Counted from the first letter of the stretch, positions 17,014 to 25,849 are shown. The stretch: DNA of 64,000 bases from Sphingobacterium detergens (GCF_003610355.1 NZ_RAPY01000006.1:248001-312000); one strand, 5' to 3'. A program made the numbers and translations. Notes: generated by a model not told the origin, from the letters alone.

Positions 17014-17775
17014 CTATCCTTTTATTGATTTTATAAAATCAGGGATCTGATTCATATAATCTTGCTCCGTCAATCTTTTCACAAATGCACTACCGATAAT
17101 CGCACCAGTGGTATATTGACTTGCTTTTTGAAATGTATCTCTGTTTGAAATTCCGAACCCAACGATTAAAGGGTTGTTCAGCTGAAGATCATGTATCCGC
17201 TTGAAATAAGCATTGGTATCCTCACCTACATCCAGTGTTTTTCCAGTTGTGGCATTGGAGGACAATAAATAAATAAAACTATTGGATAGACTATCTATTT
17301 TTCGGATCCTTTCAGTTGAAGTCTGTGGCGTTACGATAAAGATATTTGCGATGCCGTTTTTCTCAAAAGTTTCCCTATAGAGGTCCTCGTATTCATACAT
17401 CGGTAGGTCTGGAATAATGACACCATTCACACCGACATTTTTGCATTCTTCACAAAACTTCTCCACACCGAACTGGATTACAGGATTGACGTAACCCATT
17501 AGGAAGACTGGGATCTGCACATGTTGGCGTAGTTCACGTAACTGTTCAAATAATTTTTTGACAGTCATTCCGTTGGCCAGAGCAACTTCTGAACTGTGTT
17601 GGATAACAGGTCCATCTGCAACAGGATCGGAGTAGGGAAAACCTATTTCTAAAAAGTCTGCACCCGCTTCTTCCAATTTCTTGGCTATGCGGATCGTACT
17701 GTCCAGTTCGGGATATCCTGCTGTAAAATATATCGATAGAAGGGGATTGCCTTCTTTTTTTTCAATCGTATTCAT
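17014..17775 (-). CDS. trpA: Tryptophan synthase alpha subunit
   Basis: The 253 residues match the TIM-barrel alpha chain, with catalytic E43 in FLEIGFPYSD and D54 in DPVADGP, and a phosphate-binding end (GSAFVKRL). TrpA cleaves indole-3-glycerol phosphate and passes indole to TrpB. It follows trpB after 3 nt and is the last gene of the trp unit. Confidence 0.97.
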   Translation of the reverse strand: MNTIEKKEGNPLLSIYFTAGYPELDSTIRIAKKLEEAGADFLEIGFPYSDPVADGPVIQHSSEVALANGMTVKKLFEQLRELRQHVQIPVFLMGYVNPVIQFGVEKFCEECKNVGVNGVIIPDLPMYEYEDLYRETFEKNGIANIFIVTPQTSTERIRKIDSLSNSFIYLLSSNATTGKTLDVGEDTNAYFKRIHDLQLNNPLIVGFGISNRDTFQKASQYTTGAIIGSAFVKRLTEQDYMNQIPDFIKSIKG

Positions 17776-17778
17776 GCG

Positions 17779-18963
17779 TTAAAAATCAAAGTATTTCATA
17801 TAGTTATCGAGATCCTTATCGCCGCGTCCTGATAAACAAACGACAACGGTTTCATCACCCTTGAAAGGGATTTTTCCTAAATAAGCGAGTGCATGTGAGC
17901 TTTCGATTGCGGGGATAATACCCTCCAGTCGAGTGAGCTCCAGTCCCGCACGCATCGCCTCATCATCTGTGATGCTAACATATTTTCCTCTTCCGGATTT
18001 AAACAACCAAGCATGTTGCGGTCCGATGCCAGGGTAATCAAGTCCGGCAGAGATAGAGTAAGGTTCTATTACCTGACCATCTTCAGTTTGCATTAATATG
18101 GATCGACTACCATGCAGTACACCTTCTTTTCCGAGTGCTGTTGTCGCTGCAGATTCACCGGAATCAACACCATGTCCAGCAGCTTCTACAGCATACAACT
18201 GTACAGATTCATCATCCAGAAAATGATAGAACATACCGGCGGCATTGGATCCACCACCCACACAAGCTAATACGATGTCAGGATTCTCTTTACCTGTTTT
18301 TGTTAATAACTGCTTTTTGGTCTCTTCGGAGATAATGGATTGGAAGCGGGCAACCATGTCAGGATATGGATGTGGGCCTACAACAGAGCCAATAATGTAA
18401 TGTGTATCGACCGGATTATTGATCCAATCACGCAAAGCTTCATTGGTCGCATCTTTGAGCGTTTTTGAACCAGATGTTGCAGGAATAACTTCCGCACCCA
18501 TCATTTTCATTCGCGCAACATTGGGTGCCTGTCTTTGGATATCAATTTCACCCATATAGACGGCACATTGTATCCCTTTTAATGCACACACGGTAGCCGT
18601 AGCTACACCATGTTGTCCAGCACCTGTTTCTGCGATGATCCTTTTTTTTCCTAAACGCTCAGCTAATAGAATCTGTCCGATGGTGTTATTGATTTTATGT
18701 GCGCCAGTATGGTTAAGATCCTCGCGTTTGAGGTAGATCGTTGTACCATATTTCTCAGACAGTCGTTTCGCATGATACAAAGGGGAGGGACGCCCTACGT
18801 AGTCACTGAGTAGTTGATTGAATTCCTCCTGAAAACTTTTCTCTTCGATTATCTTGAGGTATTCTTCACGTAGCTCTTTTACATTGGGATAGAGCATTTC
18901 GGGGATATAGGCGCCACCAAATGGACCGTAGTACCCTTTTTCATTGACTTGGTATATACTCAT
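17779..18963 (-). CDS. trpB: Tryptophan synthase beta subunit
   Basis: The 394-residue protein carries the PLP lysine K90 in HTGAHKINN, the phosphate-binding CVGGGSNAAG loop, and family landmarks such as YGPFGGAYIPEML. It joins indole to serine to make tryptophan. Its ATG overlaps the trpF stop by 4 bases, which implies translational coupling. Confidence 0.98.
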   Translation of the reverse strand: MSIYQVNEKGYYGPFGGAYIPEMLYPNVKELREEYLKIIEEKSFQEEFNQLLSDYVGRPSPLYHAKRLSEKYGTTIYLKREDLNHTGAHKINNTIGQILLAERLGKKRIIAETGAGQHGVATATVCALKGIQCAVYMGEIDIQRQAPNVARMKMMGAEVIPATSGSKTLKDATNEALRDWINNPVDTHYIIGSVVGPHPYPDMVARFQSIISEETKKQLLTKTGKENPDIVLACVGGGSNAAGMFYHFLDDESVQLYAVEAAGHGVDSGESAATTALGKEGVLHGSRSILMQTEDGQVIEPYSISAGLDYPGIGPQHAWLFKSGRGKYVSITDDEAMRAGLELTRLEGIIPAIESSHALAYLGKIPFKGDETVVVCLSGRGDKDLDNYMKYFDF

Positions 18964-19586
18964 TGTTTAATACTATTTATACTGTGGGCTAAAAGATCGA
19001 TATCTTTTAACCCCGGTTCTACTTCAAATTTTGAATTGAGATCCAAGGCATATAACCTGGGATCATTCGCCTGCAAAGCGTCTTTGATATTGTCCACATC
19101 CAATCCGCCACTAAGGAAATAAGGATACTCGAGCTTGTATTGATGCAGTAAAGACCAGTCGAATCGCAAGCCTGTACCTCCGTAAGCGTTACTTTTGGTG
19201 TCAAATAAAAAATAGTCAGTTGCTCCGGTATAGGCGTTCAATACTGTCCAGTCAAAATGTTGGTCTATACCGAAAGCTTTGATCACGGTTACAGCGGTAT
19301 GTTGTTTAAGCTCCTCACAAAATTGAGGACTTTCATCTCCATGTAATTGAACCGCATTTAAATTGAATTCGTCTATTTTATGATAAATTTCCGTTAAGCT
19401 TGCGTTCACAAAGACACCAACTTTTATGACACCCTTAAGCTCTTTTATATATTCCTGGTTGGCGTTGCCAACAAATCGTTTGGATTTTTCATAAAATATA
19501 AAACCGATGTAATCAATAGCAAGACCAGTAACCGCAACGATATTGTCGGGGTATTTCATGCCACAAACTTTTATCTTGACTGCCAT
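18960..19586 (-). CDS. trpF: Phosphoribosylanthranilate isomerase
   Basis: The 208-residue TIM barrel has the general-base Cys in KVCGM (C8) and the general-acid Asp in FLFDTKS (D129), followed by GGTGLRFDW and the phosphate-binding FLSGGLDVDN. It converts phosphoribosyl anthranilate to the CdRP intermediate. No trpC indole-glycerol-phosphate synthase domain is fused or adjacent. Confidence 0.96.
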   Translation of the reverse strand: MAVKIKVCGMKYPDNIVAVTGLAIDYIGFIFYEKSKRFVGNANQEYIKELKGVIKVGVFVNASLTEIYHKIDEFNLNAVQLHGDESPQFCEELKQHTAVTVIKAFGIDQHFDWTVLNAYTGATDYFLFDTKSNAYGGTGLRFDWSLLHQYKLEYPYFLSGGLDVDNIKDALQANDPRLYALDLNSKFEVEPGLKDIDLLAHSINSIKQ

Positions 19587-19587
19587 T

Positions 19588-20577
19588 TTACTGGTTTGTT
19601 ATTTTTTTGAAACTTTTGAGCGCTTTTCCTCCCATAAGTGATTCCTCGGCTTCATAGAAACAGTCACCAAAGGATTTTTCAGGATGAAATGTTTTTATGG
19701 CAAATGCTGCATTTGTCAAAACTACATTGTTCTGTACATCTGTACCCTCATTATTTAAGATAGATAAAAAAGTCTTTGCTGCTTCAGCGATGCTGTCTCC
19801 ACCAGCGAGTTCCTCGGGAAGAATAGGGCTAAAGCCTAGTTCCTCCATATTATAATAATTTTCACCCTGATTGTTAATGACCTTGAAATCGCCGGTCATC
19901 GATATTTCATCATAGCCATCCAATGCATGGATAATGGAGTATTGTTTGTTTGTATTTTGGTATAGATAACCATACAGACGTGCGAGCTCTAAGCTGAATA
20001 CACCTACAGATTGAAATTTCGGGTTGGCCGGATTTGTTAATGGCCCCAACATGTTAAAGAATGTTTTTACACCCAGGGCACGACGTATCGGCGCAACTGT
20101 TTTCATAGCTGGGTGAAATAATGGTGCGTGTAGGAAGCATATATTGGCTTCGTCAAGCTGACGCTGTAATTCAGCTTTGTCATTCATAAATTGATAACCC
20201 AAATACTCCATTACGTTCGAAGATCCGCAGCTCGATGATACACCTATATTACCATGTTTGGCAACTTGATAGCCCGCACCGGCTGTAACGAAAGAAGCAA
20301 TTGTAGAAATATTGAACGTATTTTTGCCATCACCACCCGTACCACATAGGTCGATCAGATCGTAGTCATCAAAATCCAATTGGAGGCATAGGTCGTACAT
20401 GGCATCTCTAAACCCACCAAGTTCTTCCACCCGAATACTACGCATGCCATAAGCTGTCATAAAAGCAGCGATTTGATGACTGTCATATTTACCTTTGGCA
20501 ATGTTCGTCAAGATCTCATAAGCTTCTTGTCGCGAAAAAGACTTGTATTCAAATAAATGGGCTAAAATTTCTTTCAT
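19588..20577 (-). CDS. trpD: Anthranilate phosphoribosyltransferase
   Basis: The 329 residues include the PRPP loop CGTGGDGKNTFNIS (from residue 78), KHGN and the NMLGPLTNPA motif. It adds a phosphoribosyl group to anthranilate. It is the first structural gene after the Trp-codon attenuator; trpE and trpG, normally next to it, are not in this window. The trpF start lies 1 nt after its stop. Confidence 0.97.
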   Translation of the reverse strand: MKEILAHLFEYKSFSRQEAYEILTNIAKGKYDSHQIAAFMTAYGMRSIRVEELGGFRDAMYDLCLQLDFDDYDLIDLCGTGGDGKNTFNISTIASFVTAGAGYQVAKHGNIGVSSSCGSSNVMEYLGYQFMNDKAELQRQLDEANICFLHAPLFHPAMKTVAPIRRALGVKTFFNMLGPLTNPANPKFQSVGVFSLELARLYGYLYQNTNKQYSIIHALDGYDEISMTGDFKVINNQGENYYNMEELGFSPILPEELAGGDSIAEAAKTFLSILNNEGTDVQNNVVLTNAAFAIKTFHPEKSFGDCFYEAEESLMGGKALKSFKKITNQ

Positions 20578-20597
20578 AATATTTTTTAAATAAAAAA

Positions 20598-20622
20598 GGG
20601 CTTACCTTATTCAGGCAAGCCC
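20598..20622 (-). terminator. trp attenuator terminator
   Basis: Read on the minus strand, GGGCTTGCC pairs with GGTAAGCCC around a 7-nt loop (one A-C mismatch) and is followed by six Ts, 20 nt before the trpD ATG. The segment TTGCC inside its first arm can instead pair with GGCAA at 20663-20667 as an antiterminator. Confidence 0.8.
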
Positions 20623-20666
20623 ATCATATCTTGATGTATATATCAAATAATGCAATAGGAGTTTGC

Positions 20667-20685
20667 CACAACGTTATTCGTTGTG
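20667..20685 (-). promoter_or_regulatory. trp leader pause hairpin
   Basis: CACAACG and CGTTGTG (20667-20673 and 20679-20685) form a perfect 7-bp stem over the end of the leader peptide. A ribosome stalled on the Trp codons would prevent it, as in classical attenuation. Confidence 0.65.
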
Positions 20686-20721
20686 CCACCACCAAGCTTT
20701 ATTTAATACAGTTATTATCAT
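20674..20721 (-). CDS. trpL: trp operon leader peptide
   Basis: The 15-residue ORF reads MIITVLNKAWWWHNE, with three consecutive Trp codons (TGG TGG TGG). It lies between a pause hairpin, a possible antiterminator and an intrinsic terminator placed just before trpD. This is the arrangement of ribosome-mediated trp attenuation. It is too short for routine gene callers. Confidence 0.85.
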   Translation of the reverse strand: MIITVLNKAWWWHNE

Positions 20722-20967
20722 TTCCGTTTTTTGTTATTACAAATATGGTTGATAGAATTTTAAAATGCAAGTGTTTTTATTGAAAAATTTTTAAGAAAGC
20801 TTGTTACGCTTAAAATTGCTTTCAAACAGCATGTCATAGAAAAAGGGAACAAGGTGAAAGCATCCCACCTATTATTCCGAGAATACGAAGATTGTATCAT
20901 CAGATTTGCTCGCATACCATAGAAGGTATGTCTACTTGGACCAACAAACAATAAAGTCAATAAAAGA
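20722..20967. other. Intergenic stretch upstream of the trp leader
   Basis: The region between the trp leader and the next gene carries no convincing gene. It should contain the trp promoter, but no exact TAnnTTTG match with a spaced TTG is evident; CATATTTG about 30 nt before the leader ATG is the nearest. Both strands have short open frames without recognisable content. Confidence 0.5.
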
Positions 20968-21435
20968 CTAATAGAATACGAAATGTGCTTTATTGTTCCC
21001 TTTAGAAACCAAGGTAAAGGAGGCTATTTTCTTGTCCCGAATAACAGTAGCAAAAACAAAACGATTGAGATGCCTAACGAAATAAACCTGTTTCGGATCT
21101 ATTCCTTCAAGGTCAATATCGAAAGTTTCTTTTCGACCGGCCTGTATAAAGTTGATATATTCCAATTTGTTGATATCCTTGCTCTGTACGTTGATTCGCA
21201 TCTCATCTATGCTGGCCAGAAGATATTCCTGTTGGTCTTCATCTAGATTTTTCCCTGTTAATATATCCTGGCTTAAAATGATGTCCGTAGCGAGATTGGT
21301 ATCATTGAGACGATGTACAAATTGCTTTAATACAGTAACATTTTCGGAAATAACCGGCTTTTCCTGTGCGAACACGGAAATATAGAGTATACAGCTTACA
21401 AACGTTAACAACAATACCTTTACTTTTATTTTCAT
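20968..21435 (-). CDS. Secreted protein of unknown function
   Basis: The inner ATG at 21435 gives 155 residues starting MKIKVKVLLLTFVSCILY, a clear signal peptide ending VFAQ; an upstream ATG at 21456 would add seven residues. The mature part has no Cys and no motif I recognise. It ends in a beta-rich region (VRHLNRFVFATVIRDKKIASFTLV split over strands). It sits alone between the DUF2795 gene and the trp leader, and nothing here points to its job. Confidence 0.6.
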   Translation of the reverse strand: MKIKVKVLLLTFVSCILYISVFAQEKPVISENVTVLKQFVHRLNDTNLATDIILSQDILTGKNLDEDQQEYLLASIDEMRINVQSKDINKLEYINFIQAGRKETFDIDLEGIDPKQVYFVRHLNRFVFATVIRDKKIASFTLVSKGNNKAHFVFY

Positions 21436-21481
21436 AAGCTTAAGACTGAACTTCACGGCAATGGATTAATTTACTGAAATA

Positions 21482-21509
21482 AAAAACGCCTTTAACTAAA
21501 GGCGTTTTT
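21482..21509. terminator. Intrinsic terminator
   Basis: AAAAACGCCTTT (21482-21493) pairs with AAAGGCGTTTTT (21498-21509) around a 4-nt loop. It lies just after the DUF2795 gene on the minus strand. Confidence 0.85.
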
Positions 21510-21514
21510 ATTTT

Positions 21515-21736
21515 CTAGTATTCATCTTCATTGAAGAAGAAATCATCTTTTGTTGGATAATCGGGCCAAATTTCTTCAATATTTTCATATGGCTCACCGT
21601 CATCCTCAAGAGATTGTAAGTTTTCAATCACCTCAACTGGTGCACCCGAACGAATAGCGTAATCGATTAATTCATCTTTTGTTGCTGGCCATGGTGCATC
21701 TTCTAGATGCGAAGCTAATTCTAATGTCCAATACAT
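21515..21736 (-). CDS. DUF2795 family protein
   Basis: The 73-residue acidic protein has the pattern WPATKDELIDYAIRSGAP followed by VIENLQSLEDDGEPYENIEEIWPDYP, matching small DUF2795 proteins, which are widespread in Bacteroidota. No function is known to me. It is a single-gene unit closed by its own terminator. Confidence 0.85.
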   Translation of the reverse strand: MYWTLELASHLEDAPWPATKDELIDYAIRSGAPVEVIENLQSLEDDGEPYENIEEIWPDYPTKDDFFFNEDEY

Positions 21737-21858
21737 ATAAAAACAATTTAAGTTCTCTATTTTCGCAAAACTATCATTTAATTTAACTTAAACAAGTAAA
21801 TCAACTGTTATTTTTGTGTCAATAATATAAGTGTTTGATTTATAATGAAATAATATTT

Positions 21859-22617
21859 TTAAATATTCTCAAAGTCGCTCCCCTTTTCATTCAGCGCACT
21901 TAGTCGTGGCGATACAGATTTAATATCAGCATTGGGATAATCGTTTTCAATTAGTCCATCGCGCATGCGTACAATACGATGGGCATGTAGTGCAATATCC
22001 TCTTCGTGTGTGACCAAGATAATGGTGTTTCCCCTGGAGTGGATCTCTTCGAGCAGACCCATGATTTCAATGGATGTCTTTGTGTCAAGATTTCCTGTAG
22101 GCTCATCAGCCAATATAATGGAAGGATCATTGATCAGCGCTCTCGCAACAGCGACCCGCTGACGTTGTCCACCAGATAGCTCATTGGGTCTGTGATCCAT
22201 ACGATGTCCCAGTCCAACACTTTCCAGTGCGCCAGTAGCTTTCTCTTCACGTGTGGCCTTATTGTATCCAGCATAGATCAAAGGAAGTGCAACATTCTCC
22301 AGTGCGGTGCTTTTAGGAAGTAGATTGAACGTTTGAAAAACAAACCCTATCTCCTTATTTCTTACTTCAGCGAGCTCATCTTCGGACATGTCACTTACAT
22401 TAATCCCATTGAGGATATATTCACCTCTACTAGGGGTGTCCAAGCAACCCAGGATATTCATCAATGTGGATTTCCCTGACCCTGAAGGCCCCATAAGTGC
22501 TACAAATTCTCCTTTATGGATATTGAGTGTAACCGAACTGAGCGCATGAATTGTTTCTGAGCCTATTTGGTATTCCCGCGCAATATCTTTAATTTCGATT
22601 AATATCTTTCCTGACAT
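21859..22617 (-). CDS. ABC transporter ATP-binding protein (MacB/LolD type)
   Basis: The 252 residues carry Walker A GPSGSGKST (43-51), the Q-loop FVFQTFNLLP (Q95), signature LSGGQ (147-151), Walker B with ILADEPTG (D171, E172) and the switch His in VTHEED. The sequence resembles ATPases that power MacB/FtsX-like permeases for lipoprotein or peptide handling. No permease gene is adjacent, so the partner must be elsewhere. Its ATG lies 19 nt inside the end of the acyltransferase gene, showing coupling. Confidence 0.92.
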   Translation of the reverse strand: MSGKILIEIKDIAREYQIGSETIHALSSVTLNIHKGEFVALMGPSGSGKSTLMNILGCLDTPSRGEYILNGINVSDMSEDELAEVRNKEIGFVFQTFNLLPKSTALENVALPLIYAGYNKATREEKATGALESVGLGHRMDHRPNELSGGQRQRVAVARALINDPSIILADEPTGNLDTKTSIEIMGLLEEIHSRGNTIILVTHEEDIALHAHRIVRMRDGLIENDYPNADIKSVSPRLSALNEKGSDFENI

Positions 22618-23390
22618 ATTTTTTGGACGTTCTCTGGTTGATGAAAATACGATTTATTCTTCATAATCCAATAGGAATGCATTTTGTCATATACAATTTT
22701 CTCCAAGTCGGACGCATTGTTGTCGTCAAAGTCTTTTGTTTCGATAGGTGAAAAAACATGTACCTTAACAATTCCCGGATGAGACCCCCTTTTTGCGCCA
22801 TCATCAAAGAAAATGTCCCATGCATTTTCAATAATAATAGGCACTACAGCCACATCATTTTGAACGGCAATACGAAAAGCACCAGACTTAAATGCATGTA
22901 TTTGAGGCGGAAATCCATCATCGATCTTTCCTTCCGGAAAAATAACGACACTTCGACCACTTTGGACAAGCTCATTAGCCCGTTGAAATGCTTTAAATGA
23001 AGATACTTTGCTCCTTCGCGTGACAGGGATATCTATGGTTTTGAAAAATATTCGGGTAACGGGATTTTTAAGAAGAGAAGCCTTGCCAATAAATGAAAAT
23101 GGGACCGGGCATAAATAGGTGAGTGCTGTGATATCAAGCACTGAAGTATGATTGGGACATAATACCATCGGTCTGTTCCAGTCTATTTTCGATTCGTAAG
23201 TTACTTTAAAAAATACGCCTGCCAATGCCGATCCTCCAATCGAGACCCAACGCCTCATACGTGCAATCCGCGCATAGTTCTTTTCTGGATGCTGGGCCAA
23301 AAAATAGATATAGGGGAATAATACGATGAATACAAGTAGAACGCTAATAAAATACCAGTAACGATGGAGTTTTTTGAGCAATAGAACCAT
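22599..23390 (-). CDS. 1-acyl-sn-glycerol-3-phosphate acyltransferase (PlsC-like)
   Basis: The ATG at 23390 gives 263 residues; a TTG at 23399 is the only alternative and is less likely. After an N-terminal membrane helix comes the acyltransferase HX4D motif in PNHTSVLD (H81, D86), then a FPEGKID motif and VVPIIIENA. It should transfer an acyl chain to lysophosphatidic acid at the inner membrane. It overlaps the ABC ATPase gene by 19 nt. Confidence 0.9.
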   Translation of the reverse strand: MVLLLKKLHRYWYFISVLLVFIVLFPYIYFLAQHPEKNYARIARMRRWVSIGGSALAGVFFKVTYESKIDWNRPMVLCPNHTSVLDITALTYLCPVPFSFIGKASLLKNPVTRIFFKTIDIPVTRRSKVSSFKAFQRANELVQSGRSVVIFPEGKIDDGFPPQIHAFKSGAFRIAVQNDVAVVPIIIENAWDIFFDDGAKRGSHPGIVKVHVFSPIETKDFDDNNASDLEKIVYDKMHSYWIMKNKSYFHQPENVQKICQERY

Positions 23391-23418
23391 ACAATTCAAC
23401 TAATTTTGACCTAAAGTA

Positions 23419-23458
23419 AAAAAAGAAAATGGATAATTAATTATCCATTTTCTTTTTT
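23419..23458. terminator. 40-bp perfect palindrome, terminator of the binding-protein gene
   Basis: Two 20-nt arms are exact reverse complements with no spacer, with A6 and T6 ends. The outer T-run overlaps the stop codon of the upstream minus-strand gene. Confidence 0.75.
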
Positions 23459-24374
23459 AGTCTATTGTAAAGCCATACTTCTTGTAAATCTGCTTGGCTG
23501 TAGGGGAGTCCATAAATTTCAGAAAATCATCTGCCGCCTGTGCGTGTGGTGCATTTTTTAGTTTTGCGGCCACGTAGGTTGCCGTGGTATTTTGACTGTC
23601 CGGAATTGTGATACCTTCCACCGGATGGCCAATAAGTTTTTGATAAACAACTTCAGATGTCCAGACCGGTGCGACATCTGCTTGACTATAAAGGATACGC
23701 ATCGGGCTTTCGCGATGATGTATTTTTGTTAAATGCGTGCTTCCATCCTTTACTTTATCCTCCATAATCTTCTTGACCAGTTGTTCGCCTCCTGCTTTTT
23801 TATACGATGCTTTAATTTGCTCTCCTATGCCTTCCCATAGTGGATTGGGCATGCTAATGCGCACATTGGAGTTACCCAGATCGTTCAATGTTTTGATATT
23901 TGCAGGGTTTCCCTTTGGGATCATCAAACATATATTGTTATAACAATAGGTCTGGGTATGACTGAAATAATCAGCCATGTCATTAATTGCGCGTTTGCTT
24001 GCCGTGTAAATATCAGGTTTGTGCGTAATGCGTAGGTTACCGATGGTGATGGAGCCCCCTTTTATCTGCTTTGCCAGAATTCCGGGAGGCAATGTTTCTA
24101 CAAAAATACGTTCGTACTGAGGATATTCCTTTTTGAAAGATGTTAATAGGTCATCGACAACCATAAATTGATTACCAGCAAAGAAAACTGTTAGCTGCGG
24201 ATTTTCGATATCGCCATATAGATCGGGGATATTATCGATCCCAGGAACCGTAAAATTAAGTGCTGATTCCGGGGGATTATTCCATGGAGGATCAAAGCGA
24301 TGTTCTTGCGCTTTAGTTTTTGTCGATACGAACAAGGCCATAGCGAGGGTGAAGGGGATTAGCTTTTTCATCAT
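23457..24374 (-). CDS. Periplasmic substrate-binding protein (ModA/SBP_bac-like)
   Basis: The 305-residue protein has a signal peptide (about 1-22) and the pattern of periplasmic anion-binding proteins: LTVFFAGNQFMVVDDLLTSF near the start, a middle NICLMIPKGNPANIKTLNDL, and a C-terminal FLKFMDSPTAKQIYKKYGF. These resemble molybdate/sulfate-type binding proteins. No permease or ATPase is next to it. It starts 1 nt after the DsrE-like gene and belongs to the TsdA-DsrE operon, so a sulfur oxyanion or a metal oxyanion is a plausible ligand. That ligand is inference. Confidence 0.75.
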   Translation of the reverse strand: MMKKLIPFTLAMALFVSTKTKAQEHRFDPPWNNPPESALNFTVPGIDNIPDLYGDIENPQLTVFFAGNQFMVVDDLLTSFKKEYPQYERIFVETLPPGILAKQIKGGSITIGNLRITHKPDIYTASKRAINDMADYFSHTQTYCYNNICLMIPKGNPANIKTLNDLGNSNVRISMPNPLWEGIGEQIKASYKKAGGEQLVKKIMEDKVKDGSTHLTKIHHRESPMRILYSQADVAPVWTSEVVYQKLIGHPVEGITIPDSQNTTATYVAAKLKNAPHAQAADDFLKFMDSPTAKQIYKKYGFTID

Positions 24375-24375
24375 A

Positions 24376-24849
24376 CTATGGTTTTACAATAACCCAGCCT
24401 TCATTAGCCCGCAAGATTAACTCACCATTTCCACTAGGGACGTACCCGATAAAATCGAATAATTCTTCCTTTGCAATATGTTTTTCTTCCAATGTGTTTA
24501 AACACTGGGCGACAATAACTCCTTTTTCTACGAGGTCCTGCAGTGGTTTTTCATACTGACTATTCTTTTTTAAATAAGCTTCTGTCCCGCCTGAAAAAGC
24601 AACCAGTTCAATTTGAAGATGCCCTTTTAATCGAGGATCTTTCAAAACGTTGTTGATATTTCGGATGGCCTTCTCAATTGTTTTTGGATCATTGCTATCC
24701 AATTGATAGATCGCCTTATACATTTTTTTCTTTGCAACAGCACCCGTATATTGATGGTTGTTGAGTAATAATTTATTGCTTTGTGCTTTAGCTTGAATCG
24801 TTGTCATCGCTAAGAGGATGCAAGCAATTGTCAGTTGTTTTTTCATCAT
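24376..24849 (-). CDS. Exported DsrE-like protein
   Basis: The 157-residue protein has a signal peptide (about 1-22, ending AKAQ) and a DsrE/DsrF-like fold pattern: LLNNHQYTG, a long helical segment (YKAIYQLDSNDPKTIEKAIRNI split by short loops), LQIELVAFSGGTEAYL, and VIVAQCLNTLEEKHI, with one Cys that sits where DsrE-like sulfur carriers often have theirs. The cytoplasmic family trafficks sulfur; an exported version is unusual but known in Bacteroidota-type genomes. It is 1 nt from both operon neighbours, a TsdA-like cytochrome and a binding protein. Confidence 0.72.
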   Translation of the reverse strand: MMKKQLTIACILLAMTTIQAKAQSNKLLLNNHQYTGAVAKKKMYKAIYQLDSNDPKTIEKAIRNINNVLKDPRLKGHLQIELVAFSGGTEAYLKKNSQYEKPLQDLVEKGVIVAQCLNTLEEKHIAKEELFDFIGYVPSGNGELILRANEGWVIVKP

Positions 24850-24850
24850 A

Positions 24851-25831
24851 TTAAAAATTATAGGGTCCGTGTTTATGTTGTTCTAAACTAATATTATCTG
24901 CGTATGGGGGATAGGGACTATCCTTTGGTTTTTTTGCCAAATTTGGATAATCGAGCTCCTTGTTTGCTTTTTTAGGTCGGTCAAAAGAATTGATATAGGC
25001 AGCGACATCATAAGCTTCATCGTCGCTGAGCTGAGGTGCGTCGTAACTTGCTCCTAAGGGCATATTAGCTTTGATAAAGCGTGTTGCGGTAAGCAATCGT
25101 GCCATACCAGCTCCATCGTTATAGCTGTCTTTTCCCCAAAGTGGCGGGTATAGATATCCCTTGCCGGTAGGCTGGGTCATGCCTTGTCCATCTTTTCCAT
25201 GACAGCTCGTGCATTTGCCCTCAAATACCAGCTGACCGTGTTTTAAATCTGCGGCACGGTTTGGGATCTCCATTTTGACAAAACCCTGTCCGGCTAATCT
25301 TCCTTTATTGACTGTATTGATACTGATGTTTTTTATATAGGTAACAATAGCGCGCATTTCTTTACTGTTTTCTGGAATAGTACGACCGTTCATACTTCTT
25401 TCAAAACAACCATTAATGCGTTCCTCCAGAGATTCTACTTTGTTTTCCCGTCCAATGTAAACTGGGAAAACATTTGTGAGACCAACATAAGGAGCCGCGA
25501 ATGCCTTGGTCCCACCGTTGAGATGACAACTGCTGCAAGCCAATTTATTTCCGATTTTTATGTCTCCGTCGTAAAAGTAGTCGTAAGTGTTTTTGATCAG
25601 TTTTTCACCATAACTAGCCATTTCCCCTTCCGGATTGTCTTTGAAAGAAACAGCTTTGAATTGTGATACATGTGTGATCAATGAGTCATTAGCGAGAGCA
25701 AGTGAATCCATTGACCTGTCATTATTTGCATGTTTAAGCGGAAACACACACAGCGTTGTACAGGTAATAAACAGTGCGACAATGATCCAACTGAGCGCTT
25801 TTAGATAATTTGTTAGTTTTTTGTGTTCCAT
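24851..25831 (-). CDS. TsdA-like dihaem cytochrome c (thiosulfate dehydrogenase / tetrathionate reductase)
   Basis: The ATG at 25831 gives 326 residues; the upstream TTG at 25852 lies inside the promoter -7 element, so I reject it. An N-terminal hydrophobic segment leads into two haem sites, CSSCH (99-103) and CTSCH (207-211). Between them is NGCFERSMNG with C142, which corresponds to the unusual Cys ligand of haem 1 in TsdA enzymes. ANMPLG (M257, with K254 nearby) is the likely ligand region of haem 2. TsdA joins two thiosulfates to tetrathionate or runs in reverse in the periplasm. It heads a three-gene operon with its own promoter. Confidence 0.82.
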   Translation of the reverse strand: MEHKKLTNYLKALSWIIVALFITCTTLCVFPLKHANNDRSMDSLALANDSLITHVSQFKAVSFKDNPEGEMASYGEKLIKNTYDYFYDGDIKIGNKLACSSCHLNGGTKAFAAPYVGLTNVFPVYIGRENKVESLEERINGCFERSMNGRTIPENSKEMRAIVTYIKNISINTVNKGRLAGQGFVKMEIPNRAADLKHGQLVFEGKCTSCHGKDGQGMTQPTGKGYLYPPLWGKDSYNDGAGMARLLTATRFIKANMPLGASYDAPQLSDDEAYDVAAYINSFDRPKKANKELDYPNLAKKPKDSPYPPYADNISLEQHKHGPYNF

Positions 25832-25849
25832 GCCTCTAATTCGTTTGTA

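Noticed and set aside
20760..20960. 66-codon minus-strand ORF upstream of the trp leader
   Set aside because: No recognisable content, no ribosome-binding site, and competing open frames on the other strand; composition does not look coding.
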